The notes under the pieces: generated by a model
The model's input: only the letters and a program-made list of their open reading frames with translations
The model's database searches: none
What the model was told of the DNA's origin: nothing
NCBI RefSeq assembly: GCF_958450345.1
Contig: NC_088782.1
Location: 38,616,501-38,680,500 of the forward strand
Origin: Calliphora vicina
Lineage: Eukaryota > Arthropoda > Insecta > Diptera > Calliphoridae
Reading direction: 5' to 3'
Length of the DNA stretch: 64,000 bases
Position numbers and translations under genes: made by a program
In this document: positions 45,889 through 57,749 of the stretch, one piece after another
How positions within the stretch are numbered: position 1 is the stretch's first letter
Layout of the letters: each line of letters opens with the position of its first letter

Positions 45889-46534
45889 ACTATGCAACAA
45901 ATGGAGACTTTTGGAAAAACATACGATCATGACAGTATGGGTTCAACTCTACTACCAAAGAGTAGTAAAACCCTATACTCAGTTTGGCGATTGTGCTAAT
46001 CAATTTTTTTTTATGGACCTCGAAAGATTCTGAAAATCAGTGGGGCCTCTAAAAAAAGGTGTCATCAGCTTTTGGCCAACAGCTAATTCAGACTTGGTGA
46101 TACCGCCTAACTTTATATGGCAATAAGATAGCTAAGACTCCAGCAAAAAAATTTTGTTTACATTTTTTGCCCAAAAATAGCTTTTTCGTGTCTTTTTTTT
46201 TGCAAAATTACACTATGCAACAAATAAAGACTTTTGGAAAAACACACGATCATGACAGTATAGGTTCGACTCTACTACCAAAGGATAGTAAAACCTTATA
46301 CTCAGTTTGTTCATTTTGGTGACCAATTTTTGTTTATGGACCTCCAAAGATTCTGAAAATCAGTGGGCCTTCAAAAAGAAGTGGCATCAGTTTTGGCCAA
46401 CAGCTAATTCAGACTTGATGATACCGCTTAACTTTATATGGCAATCATATAGCTAAGAGTCTGCCAAACAAATTTTGTTAACATTTTTTCCCCAAAAAAT
46501 AGCTTTTTCGTGCAATTTTTTTAAAAAAATATAG
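45889..46534. repeat. Two-unit tandem repeat, period 323 bp
   Basis: ACTATGCAACAAAT at 45889 recurs at 46212. Both units then run through ACTCTACTACCAAAG, CAGTGGG, TTTTGGCCAACAGCTAATTC and ATAGCTTTTTCGTG. They differ at many sites, so the duplication is old. No conserved reading frame. Confidence 0.85.
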
Positions 46535-49044
46535 GAAGAAAAAATTTGTTTTTCACTTTTCTTAGAATAACTTCCAGGGACTCCTAATTTTTCATTAATA
46601 ATATTTAGCAAAGTTGTGACTACGGTAAAGCTGAACAACTCTTTTGCACATATCAATGCAATCTGAACGTGTCTAGGCACTCTAAATAACTTTTTAAGAT
46701 CACTTTGTATCTTAAAAATTTTAGTTTTTTACTATTTTTTTGACGCTACAACAAAGATTTTTTGTCAAAATTGTATGATCAAGTGCATACTTCTATATTT
46801 TGTGCTGTATTATTTACTCGGCTGAGGTGTTTTCGAGTTGATTTACAGTTGTTCAGCTTCGTAGTCGGAATGGGGACCATTGGGTGGCCCCTCAAAGTCT
46901 TACATTTTTTAAACAAATCGCCAAAAATCAATTTATAATCCGAATGACCTGAAATCTAAAATATAGATAGACCTTGAGAAAGTCTACAAAAAATACATTT
47001 ACATGTGAAGGTTATCTCTTTCAGTTTAAGAAATATTTAGGTTTCATTTTTTATAAGAAGTGACACGCATCCAAAGTTGAAACATGTAAAAAGCCCCTAT
47101 ATTTTTTCTTTTATAGAAAAAAAGTTTTCTTCGGGACTATATAAAATTGTTATATGCTCTGGAAAGAGAACTTAATGCAAAAGCGTGTAAAGGAAAACGT
47201 TGGCTTATTTAAGCGGACATTGACTCCCCCAGTCTTATCCAAACTTGGCCAATTTTGAAAAAAAAAAATTAGGTTTGAATAAAAAATTCTAAAAACGCAA
47301 AGCACCGATCTTCGAAAAGTCCCCATACTTGTATAGCCCTATATGTTTTTTAAATACATGCAAAGGCTATTTTCTATCACACTGTAAATAACGTCACAGT
47401 AGGCACTTTTCTAAAAAAACTCTGTTTTTGGTACACATTTTATCCGTTGTAGGAATTTCGGTATATGAAAATAAAAAATGACAAAAATTACAATGCAATC
47501 GATTTAAGGACATTTGGATCTATATTAGTTCTAAATTTAGCTATGATATCTGTAACTGTTACAATTTTACATTAATTCAAATTTTATATTTTTCTTCATG
47601 AAATATCACCATATTATAATTTTGTTAGTGTTTAAGGTAAATGACTTCAGAAAAGTTTATAAAATGATTTAATTTTACTAAAATATTAATCTACAAGTCC
47701 TAAGGTTTTCACCAATACCAAATACTTATATAAAAAGCTGAAGTATAAATTACTTCAGAAGCTGCACAAACCTTGCCACCTTTAAAAAATTTTAAAATTT
47801 TTTCATATATTGCATGCGAAATGTTTTATACCAACTTGTTTTGAGCTTTTAAAAATACAATGAAATCAAGCTGGATCAAGATTGAGTAACGTGAGTAACA
47901 ACTAGCTCTATTCGAAGCTACAATAATTCTAGCTTCTCTCCAGACCCACAGTGCATTAGCAACTTTAATTACTCCAATATGTACATTACTGTTGCTGCTA
48001 CAGCTGCAGCTTCAATTACCGTTCATAAACTCATTATTACATGACTAACGATGTCAGCGTTTCAATATCTGTTATTTTTTTTTTTAAATATTTTTTCGCA
48101 TTTTATATCATCAATGCATAAACTGCATACTCATAGTCTGAGTCTGAGTCTTAGCTAAATCCAAAACCCGTTGAACACGATCAACCTTAAAGATCCAGTT
48201 GCAACGGAAGAAAAGCTAACTGCTTGTGTGTGTCTGTGTAACTGTGAGTATCTATCTCTCAGCTCTATCGTTAAAATCATTTGGCCAAAAATAGTTTTAA
48301 ATACGTTTTAAAAGTGACAAATGTCGCACGACAAGTTAAATAACATTTTAAATATTTATAATATTTAAATTTTTGTTAATTTAGTCTACGAAAAATTGTT
48401 GATTAATATCAAGTTTTTATTCATTTTAATGTTAGACAGCATAAATTTTGTGGTGAAACTAATAATTGAGTGGTGAATGATTGGGAGGAATATATAAATT
48501 ATAGTTGGAGATTTGTGTCAAGTTTGGGGGAGAGAGAAGGAAAGGAAATTTTTTCCATATTAAATTGTTTAATTTATTATTTACTTATAAATCCGATGGG
48601 TTCAAATATGATATACAAGATCTGGGAAAATTATTTCCTTAATCTTATGAATCTTAATTAATCTTATCTACCGGCACTTCCAGCATACCTACGTATTAAA
48701 ATGTGCCCCCCATATACCAATCACTCGCTCCCATGGGACTGCTGATACCATCTCATTATCTTCAGTTGATTGTACTCTCCTAGCGCCTTCTCTGGTTTCG
48801 TATAAGTTAAATTTGCTGTCTGGTTTTAAATTTAGTTCTTCTCGCTATTCGGAATATATTCGACTTAATTTCGTGGATCCATAGTTGACAACATTTAGTC
48901 CATTTAAGTGAGGGTAGGGGAATATAACATGTTCTGTCCTCAATCTTCTTCTGCAAAATATTGATGCTATGGTGGGCTATCGTGTCCAAATCTGTAAAGA
49001 TCATTTCGGAATCATCCAGTCCTGTTACTTCTTGTGTATCCATC
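46535..49044. other. No gene seen
   Basis: About 2.5 kb of AT-rich sequence with stops in all frames. A G/T-richer patch lies near 48510-48550. No recognised transposon end. The small frames near 46453-46680 and 48470-48661 lack any motif. Confidence 0.45.
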
Positions 49045-49760
49045 TTCTTTTAGTAAAAATCCGGGATTTTTTAAATTTTTAATTTTTATTGTGGAACATT
49101 TGTACGATATAAATCTATTCAAAGTATTGTTAGCTATGACCTTTTCTCTTCTTTCTGCCAGCATATGGATTCCGAGCCAAAAGAACTGCTCGTCTTTTGA
49201 GGCCAAGACCGAAACAAACCAATATCGGATACTCTGTTCCAAACTGAAGCGTATCCCGGAGAGAGCGTTGTGCATCGCTGAAAACATATTGTAGTCGGAT
49301 GGCGCACGGTCTGGACAATAAAGCGGGTGAGGCAAAACTTTCCAACCACTTCATCTAAATAGTTTTTAATACAAAAATAATAGTGGCCTAGCGTTATCAA
49401 GATTGAATAATACGGTATCATGTCTGGCCACATATTTGGATGTCTTTCGAACAATGCTCACTTCAAACGAATCAGTTGCATTTCCTGTGATGGTCTGGCC
49501 AGATTTCTGAAGCTCATAATAGATAGGATCCTTTTGCATCCATCAAATACAGCGAATTACCTTAGCGACATGGATATTTGGCTTAGGTGTCGATTCGGCT
49601 GGTTGGACGGGCTTTATGTTTTTGCATGGAATGGGCGATCTTGGTGTCAAAATCACAACTTCTACTTTTTTTTTAAGATTAAAGTAAACTAAAGTAAAAC
49701 TACCCGCATATCACGCTTTGTTGGTACAAAATTTAATATTTTCGCGTTCTATTGTAAATC
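49045..49760 (-). pseudogene. Mariner transposase relic
   Basis: On the minus strand pieces of the C-terminal half are kept: an NYLDEVVGK segment, PHPLYCPDRAPSDYNMFSAM, LASKDEQFFWLGIHMLAERR and, at higher coordinates, a CDGLARF-equivalent region. Three frames are needed to read them. It matches the relic at 57750-58640. The N-terminus and the HDNARPH region are largely lost. Confidence 0.8.
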
Positions 49761-50548
49761 TCTTTTTTGATACATCTTCTAAAGATATTTATTAATATCT
49801 GAATCATAAAATGCACTTGAACAGAATTATTATGCGCCGTATCCTACAATCTACTTCTTTCGTTATATCCGTTGGGATATAACGAAATAACGATAAAAGA
49901 ACGAGTACATTGCCATTGTGTCAAAAATTTGCCTGGAAAACTTTAGCCAAACAGAAACAATTCATCTGTTTACAGAAAGTAGATCGATTTTTTGGTTTCT
50001 CTAATTTTGCTACTAACTTCACCAAATTCCTTAGAATTTCCGCATACCACAGTTTTCCCATTCTTAGTGCTCCGTTCAAATAGACTCTTTCCGAAGATTC
50101 ATCGATAATATTGATTTTTAATTTTGCGTTTTCGAAATAGTTTTCAATCCTGAAAGCCCCCAAACTCATGGCCATTATCTCCGCCCATAGTTGTGTTGTC
50201 TTCTCTTGAATCCATGGTTATCCGTGTCAAAACAGAGAGACTTTATGCAATTATATTCAGAGCCAAATTGGCGTTATCCAAGGGAAACTTAACTAGTACT
50301 ACACTACAAACGAATTCAAGCATTTCAGTCGTTTTGGTAGGATTTCATTCCTGGCTATCAAAGTGAAAGAACTGTCTGCCCGTTTCATTAAGTCGTTTAG
50401 ACATCGAGACTTTTGGGCCTCTTTTTTAATGTCCAAAACAAAGGCGTTCTTTAATACCGTCCAGGATAGATGATAAGACCCATACTCCCATGTTGACCCT
50501 CCGTAGAGTAGTGGTGATTATCAACACTTAATTAAGGCCTAATCGTCC
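49761..50548. other. No clear gene; possible weak non-LTR remnant
   Basis: A minus-strand frame at 49921-50175, with upstream codons, reads LWAEIMAMSLGAFRIENYF, a weak likeness to the RNase H segment FQAEIxAIxxGA of fly non-LTR elements. I cannot support more than that. Confidence 0.25.
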
Positions 50549-50781
50549 TGTCGCACAGTGCGGCCAAAGGCACCTTTGTCCTGCCAAAAGTTGAAAAAAA
50601 GTTTTTAGTTGGGGTTTTTTTATCATTGGGTTGGTTAAAGAAATGCCTCAAATTCCCTTCATAATGAGGCCTTCAAACGAATGGCACACTACAGTAGGAA
50701 AGATCGACTAGTAGGAGTTTCCGTTAAACATGTGTCAAAGTTTTTGTAATCAAGCAAATCAAGCAAATCAAACGACACAAA

Positions 50782-50800
50782 ATGGATTCTACAGCTAAAG
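50782..50800 (+). other. Possible first coding exon with splice donor inside the Transib-like element
   Basis: ACAAAATG starts six codons (M-D-S-T-A-K) and then meets GGTAAGTAC, a strong splice donor with a fly-type start context. It could be exon 1 of the parent transposon's gene or of a captured gene. No second exon is visible. It may also be chance. Confidence 0.3.
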
Positions 50801-50917
50801 GTAAGTACAATACGTAAAATCAAAATCTGAATGTAAATTTCTAAATAGTAAATTGTTAGAAAGTGATATGTAAGGACTATTTTTTATTTTTTAAACAAAA
50901 TTGATGTGATTGAGTGA

Positions 50918-50958
50918 TTATTACCTCCAATAGCTCTCTAAGCTATTGGAGGTAATAA
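50918..50958. repeat. Perfect 18-bp hairpin
   Basis: TTATTACCTCCAATAGCT (50918-50935) is followed by CTCTA and its exact inverse (50941-50958). Confidence 0.85.
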
Positions 50959-51058
50959 GTCAAAGTATTATTTAACAATTAAAATAAAATTCAGCTGCAA
51001 GTATTTGCAAGTTGCCCTACGTTCGGCAAAAAAAATGTAATTTTTTTTTGGTAACAGC

Positions 51059-51544
51059 ACGCAGAGAAAAAATATAGTTGGGCATGGTTACTGTAACCAT
51101 TTCAATATTGTTACAAGTTTTTTAACTATATTATAGTCACAGTAACCATTTACATGATTGTGGTAACCATAATATGGTTAATTTACGATTCACATGATTG
51201 TATCAACCATATATATGGTTACAGTAAACAAATATATGTTTGTGACAACTATTTATATGATGAAGGACTTATCATATTATGGTGCTCTCGGCTTTAGGCT
51301 TATCATAATCTGAGAACAACATATTATGATAAAATTATTCATCATAAATATGGTTGCCACAAACATATATTTGTTTACTGTAACCATATATATGGTTGAT
51401 ACAATCATGTGAATCGTAAATTAACCATATTATGGTTACCACAATCATGTAAATGGTTACTGTGACTATAATATTGTTAAAAATCTTGTAACACTATATA
51501 AATGGTTACAGTAACCATGCCCAATTATATTTTTTCTCTGCGTG
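51059..51544. mobile_element. Palindromic MITE built of GGTTACTGTAACC-type units
   Basis: The ends ACGCAGAGAAAAAATATA and the inverse (TTTTTTCTCTGCGT) bound two arms of about 210 bp with a centre near 51290. Each arm contains small palindromes such as GGTTACTGTAACC and TAACCATATATATGGTTA. Thus it is a palindrome made of palindromes. Flanks are GCAC-like, and the target duplication is unclear. Confidence 0.8.
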
Positions 51545-52013
51545 TGCCTTGCAAAAATACTTACTAGAGGGTTTATGGCGCATTTTTTTTGCTTGTAAGG
51601 TGATACGCTTTGATGTACATGAAATAACATAAAATACAAAACCCCTTTTTATATATAAATATACAGTAAACTCTCGAACACATGAACTAAGGTAGAGCTA
51701 CACAAATACGTATGCATTTTAGTATGTAACATCGCCATATTGCATTTCACCATTGTAAGTTTGTAAATTTTCAATTATATACCCTAATAATATCAAAACA
51801 AAAACTTTTAATCAATTAGCAAATTTATTTAATTTTTTACGTTTTTTCGTATGAAATGACGCCATATTAGGTCGGCCATTATGAATTTGAGAATTGTGAT
51901 AACGGATTCGTAATCAGCGACCCCAAAAACCCCCATATACAAATTTGTGGATCATTTTGTACATTTTTCGAATTTTGGTCGGACAAAGGTGTCTTTGGCC
52001 GCACTGTGTGTTG

Positions 52014-53974
52014 GCGAGAATTTATTGGATTCTTAAGAAATTTTAAGTCTCATCCTAAGAGCTACTTATTGAGTATTTGCAGCTAACTTAAACATCTGTA
52101 ATGATGTAATCCCAGATAATTTTATTACAAATATGAGCTACTTGAACCACTTCCTCTAGAAACTTCGATTTACGCTCCATAACGTCCTCGTTAGCCAATA
52201 TATTGTCAATCCTGTGACAGCTTTATTAACCTGAAGTTTTCTTCCCAGAAAAGAACTTTCGACAACAATGGAACTGTTACAACAACCAGATTTATTACGA
52301 CATTTGGGAAAGTAATGTCATTACGAAAGTAAAATTCTTTATTTCAAATGCAAAATGGTTTAATAACTATTCGTTTAAAACAAGAGCTATATAATTAGTA
52401 TTAATTTAACAATAACTCCCTATAAACTTCATTAAAAAACTACTGAAGTATTCTAAGGGTCTGCTTAATCTGCATAATTTAACATTATCAAATGTTTGTA
52501 ATCTGTTTTATCTCTACAAAAACTAATTTGTAGCCCTTAAAATGTTTAACATTCACACATAATTATCACGGATCAATACCTACAAAACAGATGTAATAAA
52601 CTTGAAGTTTTAAATAGAGTAAAATATAAAAAAGGAACGATAAATAAATGCTGTAATTGTTGAAAACTTTAAATTGTTCACGCATATGTGAAGCACATAC
52701 TTAACACATTGCATTAAGCCCTTGAAATGACGACACGTTATAGAACTTCCGATTTTCAAATCAAAGGAAATATTTTATTTTACAATACATTTGTACGAAT
52801 ACGAGTACGAATGAGTATATAAATCTGTTTATTTGGTTGCCCATTAAGTTTCGGGTATAAAACTGAACAAATTACAGAGAATTGTTTTTTTGTTTTATTT
52901 TGTTTGGCTTTAAAACAAAAAACCAGATGAAAAACAAATTGCAGATGTTGATAATGTACTGAAACATTCTAAGTTGAATTGTTTTTATTTTATTAATGTG
53001 AATCTGTTTTGAAACTTATGCTGCAAATGTTGGATGTTTTATTTTGTTCTTATGGCACAAATCATGTGTTCAACAAATGCTGCTGCAAATAGTCAATAAA
53101 AAGTAGCATGTGTGAAGTTGATCAGACACCGATGGATGATGACGTTGATCAGCAACATACATACATATGTACATGACGACGAGTGTAAAACATATGTGTG
53201 CTTACACTAAAACTCACACATGTCTCTCCTCAATGCCTTTAACTAAAAGTCCCGTTTTGTAAAATTCATCAAAAAAAAAATTTACGGAAAAAACTAAACA
53301 GCCGGATGAAAAAAAGGGGACACATTTTAGGGTTGTAAAACCAATGTGAGGTTATAAAAGTTGACACATGCGTACTGGCTGGCATATGAGTGTGTTTTCG
53401 AACAGCTTTTGCTTTTTAAAAGTGAAAGCAGTCACACACATTTGCACACAACACACGTCCTTGTACGCAGAGATCCTTTCAAAGACTCATGCGTATGCCG
53501 GTGATAAAACATGAAACACACGTGTGTTTTTTCTTATCTCCTTTGTTTTAAATTGAATTTGTTCGTAATTATTTCAGAGGGTTCTGTCGATAATAGCACA
53601 CAATCGGTTATGGATAGAACACATGCTTAAAATGATGATTGCTTTTTAGCAGATCATTAAAATATGGGGATCAACCACATCTTTTTTGGTTTTGGTTTGA
53701 ATTTTTATCAGTAATGATTTATTGAGATAATGAGGAACATTTTTGAATGTTAGAGATAAGAAAGGTGGAAAATCTTTAACATATTTTTAGGAATTTAGAT
53801 TTACGGATTTTTAGAAATATAGGGAACTAAGGATGTTTAAGATCATTGATCTTAATCAATTATGTTTAAGTAATACAAAAATGTTTAAATGTAAAACAAG
53901 AAACCAGTGCTTTAGATAATGAAGTCAAATGTGTCATAAAGGTTGCGCCAAAATTCATGCAAAAATAATGATTG
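52014..53974. other. No gene seen
   Basis: AT-rich intergenic sequence with CACACA/TGTGTG patches near 53390-53530 and no supported gene. Possible regulatory DNA, but nothing in it identifies a function. Confidence 0.45.
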
Positions 53975-54430
53975 TTTTGAACAAAATCATTCTCATTATC
54001 GATGAAGCATATTTTCACCTAAATGGTTTTGTTAATCGTCAAAATTGTCGTATTTGGGATTGAGAGAACCCACATGTGATTAACAAAAAATACAAGGAAT
54101 TTTAAGCATCATTGGACTATATTTCCTTGACTAGGGCTTGTCAAACAGTGACTATTACTGGGGCTCGATATTGCGACATGTTAACAGTCTTTTACCTAAA
54201 TTGGATGATATTGATGTGGACGACCTTTGAAACATCACCTATTATTGTGATCGTTTTGGTGATCATAATTGGCTCTCATAGTTAGATTTATTTCTATAGG
54301 AGAGAACCAACATGCAATTGTCGAAAAACTAATTCATTGACAACGTGTCACTGTTTGGTGGGGATTTTGGGGTAGAGGCATCCTTGGACAGTACTTCTTC
54401 GACAAGGAGACTAATCAAGTAGTTCTTAGA
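53975..54430 (+). pseudogene. Tc1/mariner transposase relics (FQQDxATCHTA lineage), two pieces
   Basis: Piece one (about 53985-54290) reads DEAYFHLNGFVNRQNCRIW, then a degenerate GARYCDML segment and DDIDVDD. Piece two (about 54300-54420) reads VTVWWGFWGRGILGQYFFDK. The order shows overlap of two copies or a rearrangement. Stops and deletions break both. Confidence 0.75.
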
Positions 54431-55196
54431 GAGGCTTCAAACACAACGACCCATAGGATATTTGAAGCCCTAATCTTCTTCATAACATATTTAGGCAGCG
54501 TATGAAGCCAATTAACCGGTTTTATTAAATAACAAATACATCCTTAGGAACTATTAAGACCCTCCCAACCATTTCGCTATACTTGATGCCAACATTGGGC
54601 TGTCACAAAGAAATATGTTTCGTCGTCCTGCTCCCAAACTTACACTGTTGTGTCTCAACATTAACTAAATATAAGGCACAATGACCAGTAAATAATTCAG
54701 TAAGTAGTCTCAATTCGCCCTTTCTGAGTGAAAGCCACTTTTGGGATCTACGTTTGGATGGAATAATGACTGTTTTTACTGTTTGAGCCCACTTAAGTTA
54801 CCCCAAGTTGGGCTAATTCGGATTCAACTCAAGAACGAATTCTTTTCGTAGCGTATCCACGCGGGATTCCAAAGAAAGGTTCAGGTCCTAAGAAGGCGGG
54901 CCAGGCACCTTTATCCAACGAGGTCTTCATGAGTCCATGATGACAACAAACGTCTTCTTATAGGAAGATAAGGACCTAAGTGCCGCTTGGTTATCCTAAC
55001 ATTTCTCAATCTCCTTCTGAAGCACTCATCAGAGCAGATTAGGATGGCGAAAATTTTCGTCTGAAATATTAATGGATAGGTACCGGCTCAGTGTCACCAT
55101 TGCCCATGATCGGCATTTTCTTGACACGAAGTCTGATCCCTATCAGGTATAAGGACTCCAAAAGTCCTAAGCAATACTACGGTCCCCTAACATTCC
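54431..55196. other. No gene seen
   Basis: It separates relics of the same transposase lineage and is richer in GC than its neighbours (for example 54830-54960), so it may be an old unrecognised element. No motif supports a call. Confidence 0.35.
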
Positions 55197-55198
55197 TA

Positions 55199-55445
55199 CA
55201 CAGAGAAAACAGATTCGTAGTAGCAACCGAATTTGTTGGCAATGGAATGATTCTGTTGCACACATCGAATTTTTTGGTTCTATCAACAGAAAGTCAGTTG
55301 ATTAAGAAGAATTTCGCTTGAAGCAACCAAACTTTTGTTACCCCTTCTAAAATTTTGTAGCCACAACTGTAAAATTCGGTCACTAAGGTAGAATCATTCG
55401 ATTGGCTACAAATTCGGTTGCTACCACGAATCGGTTTTCTCTGTG
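55199..55445. mobile_element. Palindromic MITE flanked by TA
   Basis: CACAGAGAAAAC at 55199 and GTTTTCTCTGTG ending at 55445 are inverted, with TA on each side (55197-55198 and 55446-55447). The arms share GATTCGT, GTAGCAACCGAATTT and the inner GGAATGATTCT-like stretch, and are imperfect. Its ends resemble those of the MITE at 6582-7070. Confidence 0.8.
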
Positions 55446-55575
55446 TAGAATCAATCGGCTTTATCCGGGATATACCCGTTAGTCTGAAAGCACTCCTCCA
55501 TTACTAAAATATGTAAGGCTAGGGTGAACAGGATAGAAGCCAAAGCTTTTGCACCCAGTACTGGAGCTCAGTGTT

Positions 55576-55830
55576 CATTATGCCTCAATTGGATGCTATT
55601 GATGTGGATGACATGTAGTTCCAAGAAAAAGAAACTACTCTTTCGTTTCGATGATCAAAATTGGTCGCATAGATCGTGTGATTTAAAAACATTGAATGTT
55701 CTTTATGGAGTTATTTGAAGTCAAAATTCTTTGCCGACAAACCCACAACTACATTGAAGAAAACAATTCAACGCAGTTTTAATGAAACTCGGCCAATTAT
55801 ATACGAAATGGTAATGGAAATTTCTGCAAA
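55576..55830 (+). pseudogene. Tc1/mariner transposase relic, C-terminal part
   Basis: It reads a DAIDVDDM-like stretch, then FRFDDQNWSHRSCDL, a match to the catalytic-domain end WSPRSCDLTPLD of these transposases, and further codons near 55715-55810 (SKFFADKPTTTLKK). Frames change twice. It belongs to the lineage at 53975-54430. Confidence 0.75.
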
Positions 55831-56999
55831 ATCGAGCAATGAGATAAGTGTTTTCTACTTAATTCAAGTCATCATCTGGGTCATTTTTATAAGATCTTCA
55901 GACTTCAAAGTTTTTAGTGATTTATTTAGGACTAAGTTTACTACAACCCTGATTGCTGCTCGACTCCGTAATATTATATTAAAATTATAACTATGTATAT
56001 CTACAATCTTTGTCATCATATTATTATTATTCCCCTTGCAAATTCAACTTCAATGACAATGTAAGATCACTGATCTGCACACTCAAGTTGTCTCAAAATT
56101 ATTAACAAATTGTTTGAATAAATTTTGCAAGATTTTCTTTTTCCTCCAAAATGTCACGTTCACAAATACATGAATATTAATACATACATATGTATGAACG
56201 AACAACAGCCAATAAATTAATAGAGATTTTTCTTTCGCAATTGTCAAACACATGTCAACATTATTGAAAAACCACTACTGTCGCCGTCGACTCTACAGCA
56301 AATTGAAACCAATTTAATAAAGCCAACCAACAAAAAACACAAAATATGACAAAACCAACGAATAAGAGTGTATTTTTTTCTATACGTCTTCTAATGCAGA
56401 AGTTTTCTTTTATCTATGTATGGCTAAACTCTAGAAAAACTAAGGCAGTTTTACATATAGAAATGGTATAGATGGGATTTTGCATAAATGCAGCTGTTCA
56501 ATTGCAGACATCAATAACAGCAAATAGACGCTTATAGATATTTTTATATACAAACATATGTATAGAGTTATGTACATAATTGCAAGTATATTTATATTGA
56601 TAATATGGCGTCAACCGGATGAGCAAGTGTAAAATTGCAATTGCAATTGCCTTCATCTTGTTGCTGCTTTGCTGCCTGGTTGTCCACTTTAACTAAGAAA
56701 TTCTCTAATGAAGAGTGTAGGAATAATTGTAGGCTTGTATAATCAACAAACAGAAAAAAACCCACACGTGCAATAAGATGCTGTTTTCTTTTTACCCCTG
56801 TTCATTTGCTTCATTTCTCTATGGACACTGAAAGCAATTAAAACAAAACCAACTACAAGTAAATTAAACTTTTAAACACATACTTGCAGTTGACTCCTAA
56901 ATAAAGTATGGAATGTATGTGGGTTGTTTGATAATTAAATATTTTTGCAACAAGATTTGTACAAATTCCAATTCTATTTGTTGAAATGACAGGTATTAA
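55831..56999. other. No gene seen
   Basis: AT-rich intergenic DNA with CATACATATGTATG-type palindromes (about 56180, 56550) and no supported gene. Confidence 0.45.
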
Positions 57000-57700
57000 T
57001 AGTGTAAAATAATATATTGAAACTTCTTCCTAGTTTGGGTTTGCACATGCCTTCGCGAGTGCTGCTCGACTTTGTCTCCAACTTCTTTGTGGGTTTCATT
57101 ACACATGTCAGATCCAATTCCACAGAACTTTTCGAACTTCTGCGGATATTGGTAAGTTTCATGCCTCATATTTCTATTCGCGAACATGAGACCAAAAAAA
57201 CTCGTAGTATTCTACAGAGAATTCGATTTATAAACTGTTTTGATTATTGGAAATCTTTAGGATTCATGTTCCAGGACTCGCAGAAATATAATAGTTTTGA
57301 TTTTACATTGAAATTAGAAATATTTATATTAGTATATTGCGATATTATTGATGGAGTGACCATCTGCACTTGAACCCCCAGTAATGATGGAGGAAAGATA
57401 GCAGAAATATTCACAATCTTCCAGAATTTCATCGTTTATTAGGAAAGGTTTTATGTTTTCTTGTCCATGTTAATTTTCAGTCCGGCATTCATTGATACTT
57501 CTATGGCATATATCGTCAGCGTACTCAAAATCTTCCAGTCGTTCGTGAAGTCTCCATACAATTACTCAATTCTCTATCATTCTTTGACTCACGGTACCAC
57601 GAAGGAGAGACCTAGTGAAGGATTCAGTAGATTGCTGCTGCATATTGGCTTTTGGTCAGTTGGTTAAATGTTCTTGGCAAACCTCTACATTCAAGAGCAT
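57000..57700 (-). pseudogene. Non-LTR retrotransposon fragment with YADD box
   Basis: On the minus strand EYADDIC has its YADD at 57512-57523, followed by NAGLKINMDK, CEYFCYLSSIITG, VKSKLLYFCESWNM, FINRILCRILRVF and a degenerate WIGHVxRKP-like region (57030-57130). This is the reverse-transcriptase palm and thumb order of non-LTR elements of the RTE/CR1/Jockey-like kind. Frameshifts are scattered. The plus-strand frame at 57017-57373 is its shadow. Confidence 0.8.
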
Positions 57701-57749
57701 TTCAGATAACACTGTGATCTAGGATGTTCTCTTAATGTCGTTGAATGTA

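Larger units (their letters stand above)
50554..52008. mobile_element. Second Transib-like non-autonomous element
   Basis: CACAGTGCGGCCAAAGGCAC at 50554 is inverted at the right end (ending GGCCGCACTGTG at 52008). Pairing covers about 30 bp including CACCTTTGTC. Flanks are TGTCG (50549-50553) and TGTTG (52009-52013), a 5-bp duplication with one change. The heptamer CACAGTG is again exact, while the rest of the end differs from the 33024 family, so it is a separate family. A palindromic MITE at 51059-51544 is nested. No transposase frame. Confidence 0.8.

Noticed and set aside
57017..57373. 118-codon plus-strand frame
   Set aside because: It is antisense to the reverse-transcriptase fragment on the minus strand.
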